Assembly: GCA_964545715.1 (NCBI GenBank)
Contig: CAZJHX010000039.1
Span: 1 to 64,000 of the forward strand
DNA length: 64,000 nucleotides
Direction: 5' to 3'
Origin: CAZJHX01 sp964545715
GTDB taxonomy: Bacteria > Myxococcota_A > UBA9042 > GCA-2863065
The notes below the pieces were generated by a model. That model was given only the letters and a program-made list of their open reading frames with translations. It was not told the DNA's origin and searched no databases. The translations under genes and the position numbers were made by a program. Below, in pieces: positions 1-9,008 of this stretch (position 1 is its first letter; the number at the start of each line of letters is the position of its first letter).

Positions 1-105
1 GACACCACCGACACGACCGGCGACGACACCACCGACACTCCCGACACGACCGGCGACGACACCACCGACACGACCGGCGACGACACGACCGGCGACGACA
101 CGACC
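1..105 (+). repeat. Degenerate 15/24-base tandem repeat encoding TDTTGDD linker
   Basis: Units of GACACCACC and GACACGACCGGCGAC alternate in blocks of 24 and 15 bases from the window edge to about base 105. All units are multiples of three, so copy number can change without breaking the frame. It encodes the acidic Thr/Asp spacer of the truncated protein. Confidence 0.7.
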
Positions 106-270
106 GATACTGGCGCGGACACAGGCACCGACTCGGGCTCCACGGGCAGCGCGGGCAACGACAAAGGCGACTCCAGCAGCTGCGCCGCGACCCCCGGACC
201 GCAACCCGGCGCCCTGGCGCTCTTCATGTTGGCGCTGCTGGCGATCTTCGCCCGACGACGCACAGCTTAG
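1..270 (+). CDS. C-terminal end of a secreted/surface protein with MYXO-CTERM-like tail (5' truncated by window)
   Basis: The frame is open from base 1 and stops with TAG at 268-270, so only the last 89 residues are seen. The first 50 or so residues are a low-complexity Thr/Asp/Gly linker built from TDTTGDD-like units, the kind of acidic spacer also found behind the lipid-anchor Cys of the two giant lipoproteins at 44871 and 53732. The end is Cys-Ala-Ala-Thr, a Pro/Gly stretch, a hydrophobic helix and then Arg-Arg-Arg-Thr-Ala. That Cys, helix, Arg-cluster order matches the MYXO-CTERM class of C-terminal sorting signals, which implies processing and surface anchoring. The function of the missing body cannot be told. 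Confidence 0.7.
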   Translation, partial: DTTDTTGDDTTDTPDTTGDDTTDTTGDDTTGDDTTDTGADTGTDSGSTGSAGNDKGDSSSCAATPGPQPGALALFMLALLAIFARRRTA

Positions 271-320
271 CGGAGTCCCGGCGGGCCTCAGCTCGCGCGC
301 GCTCGGCACCGGGCTCCGCT
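269..320. terminator. Possible bidirectional terminator hairpin between convergent genes
   Basis: AGCGGAGTCCCG (269-280) can pair with CGGGCTCCGCT (310-320), with a one-base bulge, across a GC-rich loop. It lies exactly between the stop of the + gene ending at 270 and the stop of the - gene at 336. There is no convincing T-run on either side, so a terminator role is inferred from position and stem only. Confidence 0.4.
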
Positions 321-335
321 AAGGGCCTTTGAGCG

Positions 336-3300
336 TCAGCCGCCCGTGACGGTCAGCACGACCGGTAGCGACTCACTCTGCTCTTGAGGCTTGTAGAACG
401 GGTAGGCCGTGGCGGCCGGCGTCGTCACCTCCATGGCAAAGCGCGGGCTCAGCGGAATCGCCACCTCAAACGCCACGCCCGGCTCGTCCGGCAGCATGTG
501 CAGATAGATGACCACGCGGTCGCCCTTCAGCTCGTAGCGGGCCACGTTGATGTCGTTGGCCACCAGCTCGTCCAGAGCGGTCAGGTCCGCATCGAAGCCC
601 GGCGGCACACCGACATTCACCATGGGCATATCGCCCGGCTCGGCCGGCCCGCTGCTGGTCACCGTCACGGTCGCAGTCGTCGACTGACCGACCTTGAGCT
701 CCGTCGCGCTGTAGCTCACCCCGATGTCCATCAGCGGACCGACCCGGCGGGTCAGGGCGTCCCACGGCGTGTAGTGGCGCGTAGCCAGCTGATAGTAGAG
801 CTTGCCCTCGCCCGAGTATCCGATGGTCACGTCGGCCGGCTCGTTGCCCTGCAGGTGCTCGGTCAGGCTCACCAGGTGCACGACCTCGCGGTTGGTCTTG
901 TCGATGCCGACCGTGAACACCTGCTTGCCGCCGACTTTGACCGTCAGCTCGGCGTCGGTGTCCCCAGCCGCAAACTTGGCCGCCGCGACAAACGCACGCA
1001 GCGCCTGAATGGTGCCCTGCGTCGACTTGAAGTTGCCGTCCGGGCTCTTCTGCTTGGCCAGGTACTTCAGCGCGCCCTGCACCACGGTGGGCGGCGACTC
1101 CATGCGGAAGAGCGCCTGCGCCACAAGCGCCGTCGTCTCCACCTTGATGACCTCGCCGTGCGCGTGTGTGAAGCCCGGGTAGTCGCTGCTCCAGAAGTTC
1201 CCGCCGTCAGCGGCCTCCACGCGATCCAACAGCTCCGCCACAACCGCGTCCGTGTCGGGGTCGCCCGGCGCGATCGACAGCAACGCGTTGGCGCACATGG
1301 CCATGGTGTACGTGTCCGCCTCCAGGTCCAACGCCGTGGTGATGTACGTCATCGCTTTGGCCAACGGATCCGCCTCGCCGCCGCTGGCCGCCAGACCCCA
1401 CGCCGCGATGCAGCTGGAGCGCAGCTCGTCCCACGGCACGATCTCGTTTTTGGTCCCCTGCTCGCTGGACCACGAGCCGGACTCGTCCTGATAGTTGACC
1501 AGCATGGTCTGCGCGCGCTCGATGAGGCCCGCATCCACGTCCCGCAGCTGCGCGATGTCGTCGAACATGATCAGCGCAAACGCCGTCAGGATCGGGTGCG
1601 CCGGGTCCGGATCGCCAAACCAGGTGAACCCACCGCCCGTGCACTCAAACGTGGCGCACTGCTGATAGCCGTCGTCCAGGCCGGCCTTGGCCTGCGCGAT
1701 GAGGCCCGCGTTGCCCGAGCCGGTCCAGATCATGTAGTCACCGACCAGCGCGTTGATCCACGTGCTGTTCATCATCGGCTCAAAGCAGCCGCGCGGCGAC
1801 CGCAGCAGCGCGTCCATGCCGTCGACCATCTGCGCGCCCGGGCCGCCCATCAACTTCAGGAAGACGTCGTTGCCGCCCTCGATCGCGTCCTCGGGCATCG
1901 TGATCGTCTGCGTCACATCGGCCTCCAGCGGCCCGCTCTTGCTGCCGTCGTTCCGCTGACCGTCCGGCAGCACCTGCACGGTGCGCACCACGCCGTCCGT
2001 CAACGAGTCCGACACGGCCGTCACGCTCAGCTCATGGTGGCCTGCCTTGAGCACGGTGATGGCAAACGGCACGGCCGCGCTCTTGCCGGCCGGGACGGTC
2101 ACCACCGACACCGGGCTGCCCTCCAGGCTGAACCACTCGGCGTCCAGCACGGTCACGGTGACCTGCTGCTCGACGTCGCTGAAGTTGAAGACCCCGATCG
2201 GCAGCTGCAGCGTGTCGTTCTGGGTCAGCTTGCGCGGTAGATCCGTGTCCACAAAGAAGTCCTGGAAGACGGTGATCTCACCCTTGCCGCCACCGACGCG
2301 ACCGCCGGCCGTATTGGCCACCATCGACACCCGCCAGGACGTGATCGCGTCCGCCATCGGCAGCGTGACAGTCGCCTTGCCGTCGGCGCCCGTGATCAGC
2401 GCGGGGTTCACGTACAGCGTCTCGGGGAAGTCCTGGCGCTTCTTCACGCCGGCGCTCTCCGACTCATCCTGGGCCTCACCGTCTGCCGGCGGGGCTGGGG
2501 ACGGCTCGTTCAGGCCGTCCGCGTCATCGTCAGCCGCGCCGAACGCGCCGCCGTCGTCACCACCGCCGCCGGAGTCCTTGGACTGCACGTACACATGCAT
2601 CGTCCGGCTCCAATCGTCGTCGGTGTCCCAGACCTCGTCCATGCCGCGCGAGGTGGCCTCGAACCGGACCGAGCCCCACTCGTTGAGCTTGGTCACGGTC
2701 AGCTTCATCTTCTGGCCCCAGACGTCGTAGCGAACAAACCCGCTCAAGACCGCCTTGAAGTTGGACGTATCCAACTTCCCGTCGGCGCTCAGCTCTTGCA
2801 GCTCCGCCTTGACGCCGTTGGCGATCGTGCGCAGCGCCGGGTTGTATTGGTTCAGCGCGTCCTGCTTCAGCGACGCCTTGGTCACGCCGGCGATCCCGGT
2901 CGGGCTCGCGGGCGGGGCCGACGCCAGGGCCGCTCGGGCCGGGACCTGCACGTCATCCGGCGTCTCCGCCAGCGCGTATCGGTTGAGCGCGGCCGGCACG
3001 TCGTCCAACAGGAAGAAGCCCTTCACGTCGTCCGGCCCCACGCTGCCGGCCAGCGCGAACACCGCCTCGTCGGCGATCGTCACGCCCAGCGCGCCCGGCT
3101 TCGGCTCGCCTTTCTCGTCCGTGATCTCAAACGTCAGCTCGGCCTCGCCGCCCGGCAGGTACTGCGGCTGATCGGTCGTCACGGACGCGCTGGCAAACGG
3201 GCGCTGCACATACACCATGCGCTCGGCGTTCACGACGTTGTCCTGGTCGTCGAAGTACACGCCGGTCAGCACCAGCGTCCCGGTCTCGCTGCTGTCCGGG

Positions 3301-5057
3301 GTCATCGCCACCGTACCCTGCTGGTTCGTCAGGGCCACGTTATAGCCCTCCACGATGCGGCCGCGATGCACTCTGTCGACGTACACCTTGTCCACGCCCG
3401 GCGGACCGATCAGCGTCACCGTCACGGTGTCACCCGGTTGATAGATCGCCTTGTCCGTGCGCAGTAACAGTCCACCGCCCTCGGCGGCCAGGTACAGGTT
3501 GCGCGCCGCGGTGCCGGTCAGCCCCTCGGTGGTCGTGCAGGTCACCGAGACCTTCTGCGCCGACACCTGAATCGCGCCGACGCCGCTCTCATCGATGGCC
3601 CAGCTGTCGTCGCCGCTCTTGCACTCGGCTGCCACGGGGCGACCCAGCGCGTCCTTGACGGACACGTAGACCGTCCACGTCGCAGGCGACGGCAGGTTGT
3701 TGCCCTCGGGCACCAGGGTCACCGTCAGCGCGTCGGGCAAGATCTGCAGCGCGCTGTCCTTGGTGACGGTGAAGCCCGCGGAGTCCGTGACGGTGGCCAC
3801 GATCGCCAGCGGACCGAAGCTGGCGCCGCCGATCTCAAACGGCATCAGGCCTTCGCCGTTGGTTGTGCCGTGCACCTCGACGTCACCGATCTGCAGGGTG
3901 ACCTCGGCGTCCACGACGGCCTTGCCAAAGAAGTAGCGTGCCTTCAGCACGCCGGTGATGGCCTCGTCCGGGTTGAAGAACAGCTCGTCAAAGCTGACCG
4001 TGACCGCAAACTTGGGCAGCTTCTCCTCGCTGACCTCGACAACGCGATCGGTGCTGACCTCGGACATCACCGCGCGCACGACGTAGTTGCCCACGTTGAC
4101 CTGGCTGGCCAGCGCCGCGGTGAGCGACGCGATGCCGTATGCGTCGGTGACCGTCTCCTCCTTGAAGATCTTGTTCTGCTTGCCGTCCAGCACCTCCAGG
4201 GTGACTGGCGTGTCGGCGACGGGGCCCAGGTCCTTTTGCGCCAGCGCCAGGGCGCGGATGTGGATGGTCTGGCCGGGGCGATACAGCGGCTTGTCCGTGG
4301 AGACGAACAGCACGGGCGCCCCGGGCGCGACCACGGTCACCGGCCGTTTTACGACCACCGGCTGGCCGTCGATGGAGGTCCGCGCCTCGATCGCAAACTC
4401 GGAGCCGTCGACCGGCGCGCTGAGATCAAACGCCGCGCGGCCACCGGGATCGGTGCCCATCGCTGCGCCGTTGACCGTGACCTCCCGGTCCGGGATCAGC
4501 TGGTCCGTCTCTAGATCCCGCACCCACACCCGGGTGCGCGTCGCGGCGCCGGCGTCCACACGCTTCGGCGCCCAGACCCGCAGTCCAAGCTTGGGTTGGG
4601 TCACATACAAGCTGCGCATGCCGTAGACCTCGGCGTCCGCGCCCGCGACGGCGATGCCGTAGCGGATCAGCTGGCCCGCCTGCAGCCCCTGGCCTTCCGG
4701 CGGTCCCGCGCCCTTCACCAGAACGGAGACGTCGTTGGTCCCCGGCTCCAGCTTGAACGTGGTCGTCCCCGACGGTCCCTCCAGGGAGTCCAGCGGCGTG
4801 ATCGACACCGCCAGCAGCGCGTTTTTACCCACGCCGTCCACGGTGTAGATCGGGATGGTCACGGTGGCGCCGTCGCCGGTGTAGGACGTACGAATTCCCG
4901 CCTCTTTGACCTTCAGCGATGCGCTGGACGTCTGCTCGGGATCCGTCTGGGGGTTGGGGTCGGTCGGAATCGGGGCTACGGGCTCGACCGACTCTTCAGT
5001 CGTGTCGGTGCACGCCACCGCGGCGATCGCGAATACCGCGATCCATCGCGCTCTCAT
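336..5057 (-). CDS. Alpha-2-macroglobulin family lipoprotein lacking the thioester Gln
   Basis: This 1573-residue protein is of the size of bacterial alpha-2-macroglobulins, envelope proteins thought to trap attacking proteases. The N-terminus is a lipoprotein signal with lipobox Ala-Val-Ala-Cys at Cys16. Macroglobulin beta domains follow; one carries the family-typical DKPLYRPGQ stretch. A Gly/Asp/Glu-rich insert near residues 820-870 could be the bait region, followed by an ITSWRVSMVA segment as in the A2M domain. The alpha/alpha-toroid has Gly-Cys-Phe-Glu-Pro at residues 1090-1094 (codons 1776-1790), where the thioester motif is normally Gly-Cys-x-Glu-Gln. With Pro in place of Gln the intramolecular thioester cannot form, so the protein would trap without covalent capture. 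No pbpC-like partner gene is adjacent. The ATG at 5057 follows a purine-rich GAGAGG and a TATGAT hexamer. Confidence 0.9.
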   Translation of the reverse strand: MRARWIAVFAIAAVACTDTTEESVEPVAPIPTDPNPQTDPEQTSSASLKVKEAGIRTSYTGDGATVTIPIYTVDGVGKNALLAVSITPLDSLEGPSGTTTFKLEPGTNDVSVLVKGAGPPEGQGLQAGQLIRYGIAVAGADAEVYGMRSLYVTQPKLGLRVWAPKRVDAGAATRTRVWVRDLETDQLIPDREVTVNGAAMGTDPGGRAAFDLSAPVDGSEFAIEARTSIDGQPVVVKRPVTVVAPGAPVLFVSTDKPLYRPGQTIHIRALALAQKDLGPVADTPVTLEVLDGKQNKIFKEETVTDAYGIASLTAALASQVNVGNYVVRAVMSEVSTDRVVEVSEEKLPKFAVTVSFDELFFNPDEAITGVLKARYFFGKAVVDAEVTLQIGDVEVHGTTNGEGLMPFEIGGASFGPLAIVATVTDSAGFTVTKDSALQILPDALTVTLVPEGNNLPSPATWTVYVSVKDALGRPVAAECKSGDDSWAIDESGVGAIQVSAQKVSVTCTTTEGLTGTAARNLYLAAEGGGLLLRTDKAIYQPGDTVTVTLIGPPGVDKVYVDRVHRGRIVEGYNVALTNQQGTVAMTPDSSETGTLVLTGVYFDDQDNVVNAERMVYVQRPFASASVTTDQPQYLPGGEAELTFEITDEKGEPKPGALGVTIADEAVFALAGSVGPDDVKGFFLLDDVPAALNRYALAETPDDVQVPARAALASAPPASPTGIAGVTKASLKQDALNQYNPALRTIANGVKAELQELSADGKLDTSNFKAVLSGFVRYDVWGQKMKLTVTKLNEWGSVRFEATSRGMDEVWDTDDDWSRTMHVYVQSKDSGGGGDDGGAFGAADDDADGLNEPSPAPPADGEAQDESESAGVKKRQDFPETLYVNPALITGADGKATVTLPMADAITSWRVSMVANTAGGRVGGGKGEITVFQDFFVDTDLPRKLTQNDTLQLPIGVFNFSDVEQQVTVTVLDAEWFSLEGSPVSVVTVPAGKSAAVPFAITVLKAGHHELSVTAVSDSLTDGVVRTVQVLPDGQRNDGSKSGPLEADVTQTITMPEDAIEGGNDVFLKLMGGPGAQMVDGMDALLRSPRGCFEPMMNSTWINALVGDYMIWTGSGNAGLIAQAKAGLDDGYQQCATFECTGGGFTWFGDPDPAHPILTAFALIMFDDIAQLRDVDAGLIERAQTMLVNYQDESGSWSSEQGTKNEIVPWDELRSSCIAAWGLAASGGEADPLAKAMTYITTALDLEADTYTMAMCANALLSIAPGDPDTDAVVAELLDRVEAADGGNFWSSDYPGFTHAHGEVIKVETTALVAQALFRMESPPTVVQGALKYLAKQKSPDGNFKSTQGTIQALRAFVAAAKFAAGDTDAELTVKVGGKQVFTVGIDKTNREVVHLVSLTEHLQGNEPADVTIGYSGEGKLYYQLATRHYTPWDALTRRVGPLMDIGVSYSATELKVGQSTTATVTVTSSGPAEPGDMPMVNVGVPPGFDADLTALDELVANDINVARYELKGDRVVIYLHMLPDEPGVAFEVAIPLSPRFAMEVTTPAATAYPFYKPQEQSESLPVVLTVTGG

Positions 5058-5102
5058 GTCTGCCTCTCACCGCCGCCGCACGCATCATAGCCACAGACCC
5101 GC

Positions 5103-5108
5103 TAAGCT
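5103..5108 (+). promoter_or_regulatory. -10-like TAAGCT, leaderless-type promoter of the kinase gene
   Basis: TAAGCT ends 7 bases before the GTG at 5116 and no Shine-Dalgarno lies between them. The spacing would put the transcription start on or next to the start codon. Seven other genes in the window share this arrangement. The 58-base gap also has to hold the promoter of the divergent macroglobulin gene. Confidence 0.45.
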
Positions 5109-5115
5109 GTCCAAC

Positions 5116-8100
5116 GTGCGTTCACTTTGCTTGCGCTGCCAAACCGAGTTTCCTCATCCCGCACCCGCTGTGTGCCCCGATGACGGAAATGAGCTGCGCG
5201 AGGTTTTGACGAGCTACAGCACGGACGAATCCCAGCTTTCGGGTCGCGTGGTCGCCGGGCGATACGTCGTAGAGGCCCTGCTCGGCGTCGGCGGTGCTGG
5301 ACTGGTCGTACGCGCGCAGCACGCGTTTTTGAACCGCACGGTGGCACTGAAGCTGCTGCTGCCCGAGCTGCACTCGCACGGCGAGCACCGGGACCGCTTC
5401 CTGCGCGAGGCTCAGGTCGCAAGCCAGGTGCAGCACGAAAACGTCGTACAGATCACCGACTTCGGCATCACCACCGACAAGCTGCACTATCTGGTCATGG
5501 AGTACCTGGAGGGCTCCGACCTGCGCCAGCTGCTGAAGCGTCGTGGGCCGCTGGACGCCACGGTCGCCGCGCGGTTTGCGCAGCAGCTTTGCAGCGCGCT
5601 GGAGGCGATTCACACGGCCGGCTTCGTGCACCGCGATCTCAAGCCGGCCAACTGCTGGATCGCCGATCCCGACGGCGTGCAGCACCTCAAGCTGCTGGAC
5701 TTCGGCATCGCCAGTCTAACCGAGCGCTCGGCCGACGCGGCCTCCATTACCGGCGCCGGAACCACGCTGGGCACGCCACACTACATGGCGCCCGAGCAGA
5801 TCCTGGGCGAGGACGTCACGCCGGCAACGGACATCTATGCGCTGGGCTGCACATTGTTCGAGTGTGTGACGGGCCGCCCGGTGTTTGGCGATCTGCCCGT
5901 GGACGCCGCTTTCGAGGCGCACCTGGAGACCGAGCCACCCAAGCCGTCCAGCGTGGCTGCCGACGTGCCGACCTGGTTCGACAGCGCGATCATGTTGTGC
6001 CTGCGCAAGGAGCCGCGCCGCCGACCGCGCACGGCCGCCGCCGCCAGCCGGATGTTCGGGGCCCGACCGGAGCCGAGGCCCGACCCGCTGCCCCCGGCCC
6101 GTCCGAGTGACGATCCCGATATCAGTGGGCCCGCGTTGGAGACCGGCCGCTGGAGCGAAGAGACCGCGGCGTTTTGGACGCAGCCCAAGCGCGGAGAGGC
6201 GCTGACGCGGCTGGATCAGCCGACCCCAAAGCCGGCTCGCCGGGCGGGGTGGATCATCGCCCTGGCGGTCGTGCTGACAGCCGCCGCAGGCGTCGCGTGG
6301 TGGTCCCAGACGCGGCCCGACCCCGCAAAACCCAGCACTACGCCTGCGCCGGCGCCGACCACGACGACGATGCCCGCCGTCACCTGGCACACGGGCACGG
6401 TGTGGCAGCGCGGGCGTCTGATCGGCGTCGGCACGGTCACGGCAGCGGACGCCAGGCGACGGGCCGCCAGCTATCGCGTAGAAGGGACCACGATCACACG
6501 AGTCAACGGAGCGGGCCGACTGGTCGAGAACGAGGGCGGCATAGCCGTATGGGAGCAGGCCGAGCCCGGTCGGGTCATCGAGCGGGATGCCATGCGACGC
6601 ACGAAGCGAGTACATGTGCTGACGGAGGACGGAACGCGCCTCGCCCTGGTCGACCGCAATGGACGGCCGATCGGGGCGCCTGTTCAAGAGCTGTTGACCT
6701 ACGATGCCAACGGCTTCATCGCCAGCCGGCGCACCGTCAGCGCCGGCACGGACAGCCCGCGGATGGGCGTTTTGGGTAGCTGGGGGCAGCGGTTCGTGCG
6801 TAACTCGGCAGGCCTGACGACCGAAGTAGCGGAGCTTGGACCTGACGGCGAGGACGGCACCGATGAGACCGGCCTGGCGCGGGCGACCTTCACGCACAAC
6901 GACCGGCTGGAGCTGGTCCGCCTGCAGCGCTTCGATCGAGACGGGGCGCCGATTCCGGACAGCGATGGTTGTGAGGCCCGGACCTGGGCGTACGACGCCG
7001 CCGGCAACACCATCAGCGCGGCGTGCCTGCACACCGAGACCACCGAAACGCGAACCACCTACGATTCGGCAGGCCGCGTGACCTCTGCCGCCACATTGGA
7101 TGGCGCCGGAAAGCCGGTCGCGGGCGCACTGTGGTATGCCCGCAGCGAGGTCGCGCACTCAGGCGGGGCTACCGACAAACGGTTCTTCGACGCCGAGGGA
7201 GCGCCCACCCTCGCGCAAAGCGGCGCGCATCGCGTGGTCACGCGCTTCAACGAGATCGGATATCCGGTGGAGGTGACCTGGTTCGGTGTGGACGACCGCC
7301 CGACGCTGAATCGGCAGTGGGTCGCTCGCCGCACAATTCGCTACGACGACCGGGGCAATGAGACGGAGTGGGCGTTGTTTGGGGTCGATGACCAGCCGTG
7401 CCTGGGACGCGACGGATATGCCCGGGTCAGTCGCCGGTTCGACGACCGGGATCAGCTGCTGGAGGAGCGCTATCACGGCAAGCGGGGCGAGCCGGTCTCG
7501 GCCGCGGAGGGGTTTGCCCGGGCGACCTACGCGTACGACGCGGCCGGCAACCGCACCGACGTGCGCTGGTTCGGCGTCGACGGGCGACCCGTGCGCGGTT
7601 TTCGGCGGCAGGTTGCGCACGTCCAGCGCCGCTTCGATGACGCCGGCAATGTCATGCAGGAGCGCACGTTTGGCCCAGACGGCAAGCCGGCCACGGACCG
7701 CGACGGCGTCGCGGGCTACAACGCGGTGTGGAATCGGGACGGTACGATGGCCAGCCAATCCTGGATCGGTGCCGACGGCGCTCCGACCGTAAGCCGCGCG
7801 CGATACGCGACGCGCAAGCAGGCCTACAACGCGCGCGGGGCGCTGATCGAGATCCGGCTCTTCGACGTGGCGGGCCGCCCCACCGAGGGCGCCCAGCGCG
7901 CTGCCCGGGAGACGCGCAAGGTGGATGCCCGGGGCCGAATCGTGGAGCGCCGCTATTTCGACACACGCGACCGCCCCGCCCCCAACGCCGTGCGCGTCGC
8001 GCGCGTTACGGAGACTTATAACCGTCGCGGGGACGTGGTCGAACGCGCCACGTTCGACAAAGACGGCGCCCCGGTGATCGAAGCCGGGCGGCGCGCGGCG

Positions 8101-8985
8101 CGCACGATTACGACGTCCGATCGACGCGGCCAAACGCTGAGCGTGGAGCTGTTCGGCGTGGACGGCAAGCCGACCGCCTCGGGCTTTTTGTGGGCGCGAT
8201 CGACCAGCACCTACGACGCGCGCGGCAACGAGCTGACACGCAGCCACTTTGGACTGGACGGCAAGCCGGTCCTGCTGCGGTCCGGCCACTCCGGCTGGCA
8301 CGCCACCTACGACGACCGGGGCCTTCAGCTGTCCCGCACGCTGTTGGGCACCGACGGCAGCCCGGTTGAAGACCGCGACGGCGCCTCCCGATGGGTCACC
8401 GAGTACGACGCGCGCGGCTTCATGACCTCCAAGACGTGGTACCGCCTCAGCGGTGAGATCGGCGGCGGCCCGGTGGGCATGGGACGCCAGACCCAGGCCT
8501 ATGACGCGCGCGGGCGCATCACCGAGCTCGCGACCTTCGGCGCGGACGGACAGCCGCTGGAGGTCGGCCGTGGCCTGGCGTTCGGCCAATTCGCGGGCAA
8601 GCCGGCGCCGGGCGTCGCTCGCCGCGAGTACGAGTACGAGACCGGCTCCACGCGCCGCACGGTGCGGAAATACGCGAACGACGGGTCGCTGATCGAGGAA
8701 ATGCTCACCGATCCGACATACGTCAACGTCATCAAGGGCATCCACCGCTTTCGCGGCCTGCTGATCAGCGAGGTGCGCGTCGATTCCATCGCGCACAAAG
8801 CCGGTCTGCAGCCCGGCGACGTGTTGCTCAAATACGCGGGCACGGCGGTGAACCAGCAGTTTGCGCTGAACCGCGCCGTCGAGACCCACGAGGCCACCAC
8901 GGCGCGCATCCTCTTCGCCCGCAGAGACGCGGAAACGGAGGTCGAGGCGCCGTCCGGCGACCTCGGGGTCCGCCTGGCCCGCTGA
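5116..8985 (+). CDS. Transmembrane Ser/Thr protein kinase with RHS-like repeats and C-terminal PDZ domain
   Basis: The product (1289 residues from GTG 5116) starts with a small Cys motif, CLRC...CPDDG, resembling half a zinc ribbon. A complete Hanks-type kinase domain follows at about residues 44-315: glycine loop LGVGGAG, Lys in VALKLL, catalytic HRDLKPAN, DFG and GTPHYMAPEQ. After a Pro-rich linker a single membrane helix lies near residues 378-398. The outer part, about residues 500-1200, is a run of roughly 40-residue repeats with YDxxGN and FGxDGxP signatures similar to YD/RHS-type repeats. The last 75 residues form a PDZ domain (HKAGLQPGDVLL). The kinase should be cytoplasmic and the repeats plus PDZ outside the inner membrane, giving a receptor-like layout. 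GTG was chosen because upstream codons run into the divergent macroglobulin gene. Confidence 0.9.
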   Translation: MRSLCLRCQTEFPHPAPAVCPDDGNELREVLTSYSTDESQLSGRVVAGRYVVEALLGVGGAGLVVRAQHAFLNRTVALKLLLPELHSHGEHRDRFLREAQVASQVQHENVVQITDFGITTDKLHYLVMEYLEGSDLRQLLKRRGPLDATVAARFAQQLCSALEAIHTAGFVHRDLKPANCWIADPDGVQHLKLLDFGIASLTERSADAASITGAGTTLGTPHYMAPEQILGEDVTPATDIYALGCTLFECVTGRPVFGDLPVDAAFEAHLETEPPKPSSVAADVPTWFDSAIMLCLRKEPRRRPRTAAAASRMFGARPEPRPDPLPPARPSDDPDISGPALETGRWSEETAAFWTQPKRGEALTRLDQPTPKPARRAGWIIALAVVLTAAAGVAWWSQTRPDPAKPSTTPAPAPTTTTMPAVTWHTGTVWQRGRLIGVGTVTAADARRRAASYRVEGTTITRVNGAGRLVENEGGIAVWEQAEPGRVIERDAMRRTKRVHVLTEDGTRLALVDRNGRPIGAPVQELLTYDANGFIASRRTVSAGTDSPRMGVLGSWGQRFVRNSAGLTTEVAELGPDGEDGTDETGLARATFTHNDRLELVRLQRFDRDGAPIPDSDGCEARTWAYDAAGNTISAACLHTETTETRTTYDSAGRVTSAATLDGAGKPVAGALWYARSEVAHSGGATDKRFFDAEGAPTLAQSGAHRVVTRFNEIGYPVEVTWFGVDDRPTLNRQWVARRTIRYDDRGNETEWALFGVDDQPCLGRDGYARVSRRFDDRDQLLEERYHGKRGEPVSAAEGFARATYAYDAAGNRTDVRWFGVDGRPVRGFRRQVAHVQRRFDDAGNVMQERTFGPDGKPATDRDGVAGYNAVWNRDGTMASQSWIGADGAPTVSRARYATRKQAYNARGALIEIRLFDVAGRPTEGAQRAARETRKVDARGRIVERRYFDTRDRPAPNAVRVARVTETYNRRGDVVERATFDKDGAPVIEAGRRAARTITTSDRRGQTLSVELFGVDGKPTASGFLWARSTSTYDARGNELTRSHFGLDGKPVLLRSGHSGWHATYDDRGLQLSRTLLGTDGSPVEDRDGASRWVTEYDARGFMTSKTWYRLSGEIGGGPVGMGRQTQAYDARGRITELATFGADGQPLEVGRGLAFGQFAGKPAPGVARREYEYETGSTRRTVRKYANDGSLIEEMLTDPTYVNVIKGIHRFRGLLISEVRVDSIAHKAGLQPGDVLLKYAGTAVNQQFALNRAVETHEATTARILFARRDAETEVEAPSGDLGVRLAR

Positions 8986-8995
8986 CAAAAGCTGG

Positions 8996-9001
8996 TACGC
9001 T
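8996..9001 (+). promoter_or_regulatory. -10-like TACGCT before the beta-helix gene
   Basis: TACGCT ends 7 bases before ATG 9009 in the 23-base gap after the kinase stop. No Shine-Dalgarno is present. Position fits a leaderless start; a clear -35 element is not visible. Confidence 0.4.
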
Positions 9002-9008
9002 CAGCGGT

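Noticed and set aside
4906..5115. N-terminal extension of the Ser/Thr kinase into the divergent macroglobulin gene
   Set aside because: It overlaps the signal peptide of the other gene in antisense and has low-complexity Ser/Ala/Thr content; GTG 5116 gives a sensible Cys-motif N-terminus.
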